From Corallococcus macrosporus DSM 14697 (GTDB lineage Bacteria; Myxococcota; Myxococcia; Myxococcales; Myxococcaceae): DNA of 64,000 bases. Shown one piece after another: positions 63,888 to 64,000 of the stretch. How positions within the stretch are numbered: the first letter of the stretch is position 1; every line of letters starts with the position of its first letter. The notes under the pieces are model-generated. The model saw only the letters and a program-made list of their open reading frames with translations. It was not told the origin of the DNA and made no database searches. The DNA is taken from assembly GCF_002305895.1 (NCBI RefSeq), contig NZ_CP022203.1, forward strand, positions 1,962,501 through 2,026,500. The letters run 5' to 3'. The position numbers and the translations under genes were made by a program.

Positions 63888-64000
63888 ATGGAACCGCTGC
63901 GTACCTTCTTCATGGAGGACTACCTGGAGGGCTCGCGCTTCACCGCGCGCTTCAACCTGGGGGAGTCCGGTGGACGCCCCGTCACCGTGGGCGAGCTGCT
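63888..64000 (+). CDS. N-terminal fragment of a further gene, function uncertain
   Basis: The window ends 37 codons into this frame. It opens with MEPLRTFFMEDYLEGSRF and continues FNLGESGGRPVTVGELL. A GGGAG ribosome-binding site lies four bases before the ATG, and the gene begins 18 bases after the methyltransferase stop. The FNLGESG...VTVGELL wording recalls the start of some class I/II aminotransferases, but too little is present to be sure. It is likely cotranscribed with the methyltransferase and maybe the exporter. Confidence 0.5.
   Translation, partial: MEPLRTFFMEDYLEGSRFTARFNLGESGGRPVTVGEL

Overview
The window is very GC-rich (roughly 70%), densely coded and read on both strands. Long reading frames open on the strand opposite most genes, as expected at this base composition. 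The gene families point to a myxobacterium of the Myxococcus/Corallococcus type. They include a sigma-54 activator, a Ser/Thr kinase with Pro-rich tail, Uma2 nucleases, myxobacterial-looking paralogs and many lipoproteins. That taxonomic call is inference from composition and content. No rRNA, tRNA, insertion sequence, prophage or CRISPR array was seen.

Layout: 1-4030 holds an ABC export operon (Gld-like ATPase end, permease, GldG-like protein, DUF4340 protein). Positions 4049-7599 (minus) hold a tightly packed operon: a miniature GvpA/GvpJ-like protein, a PAS histidine kinase, a CheY-like regulator and a GvpL/GvpF protein. Positions 7814-10614 carry a Rieske-FAD oxidoreductase, a hemerythrin and an AlkA-type glycosylase. 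Positions 10622-16314 carry two transporters, an exported methyltransferase, an aminotransferase and a lipoprotein. Positions 16494-20231 are an oxidative-stress block: dps, ahpD and ahpC on the minus strand, and a divergent sigma-54 activator. Between ahpC and the activator lie a -24/-12 promoter and two copies of a 34-nt palindrome. Positions 20248-23029 hold a tandem pair of unrecognised paralogs, followed by a Uma2 nuclease. Positions 23699-25869 encode 5-oxoprolinase with PxpA and PxpB fused. Positions 26120-32734 carry a multihaem cytochrome lipoprotein, a class V aminotransferase, cysE-cysK and an acyl-CoA synthetase. Positions 32721-38733 carry a TfoX-like protein, a LysR/MFS divergent pair, a Ser/Thr kinase behind an ODP-type diiron protein, and a VTT membrane protein. 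Positions 38892-47588 hold a frameshifted nuclease-like lipoprotein, several membrane proteins, a DUF3618/holin envelope operon, a 55-codon small gene and a GT-C-like membrane protein.

Positions 47594-50456 are a pabB-pabA-pabC folate operon. Upstream of it, 50497-50920, is an array of seven diverged ~61-bp repeats, each starting with a palindromic GGAATGARCGTTCC core. Next to the array, 50921-56677, is a three-gene operon on the minus strand: a DUF559/Vsr-like nuclease, a protein with possible winged helices, and an 1174-residue protein with two separate P-loop ATPase domains, the second HerA/FtsK-like. I do not recognise this as a named system. It is the best candidate here for an undescribed (possibly defence or DNA-processing) system.

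Positions 56872-64000 carry a flavin monooxygenase, a short-chain-type epimerase overlapping a PlsC acyltransferase, a Drr-like ABC exporter pair, a methyltransferase with a doubled N-terminal domain, and the start of a further gene.
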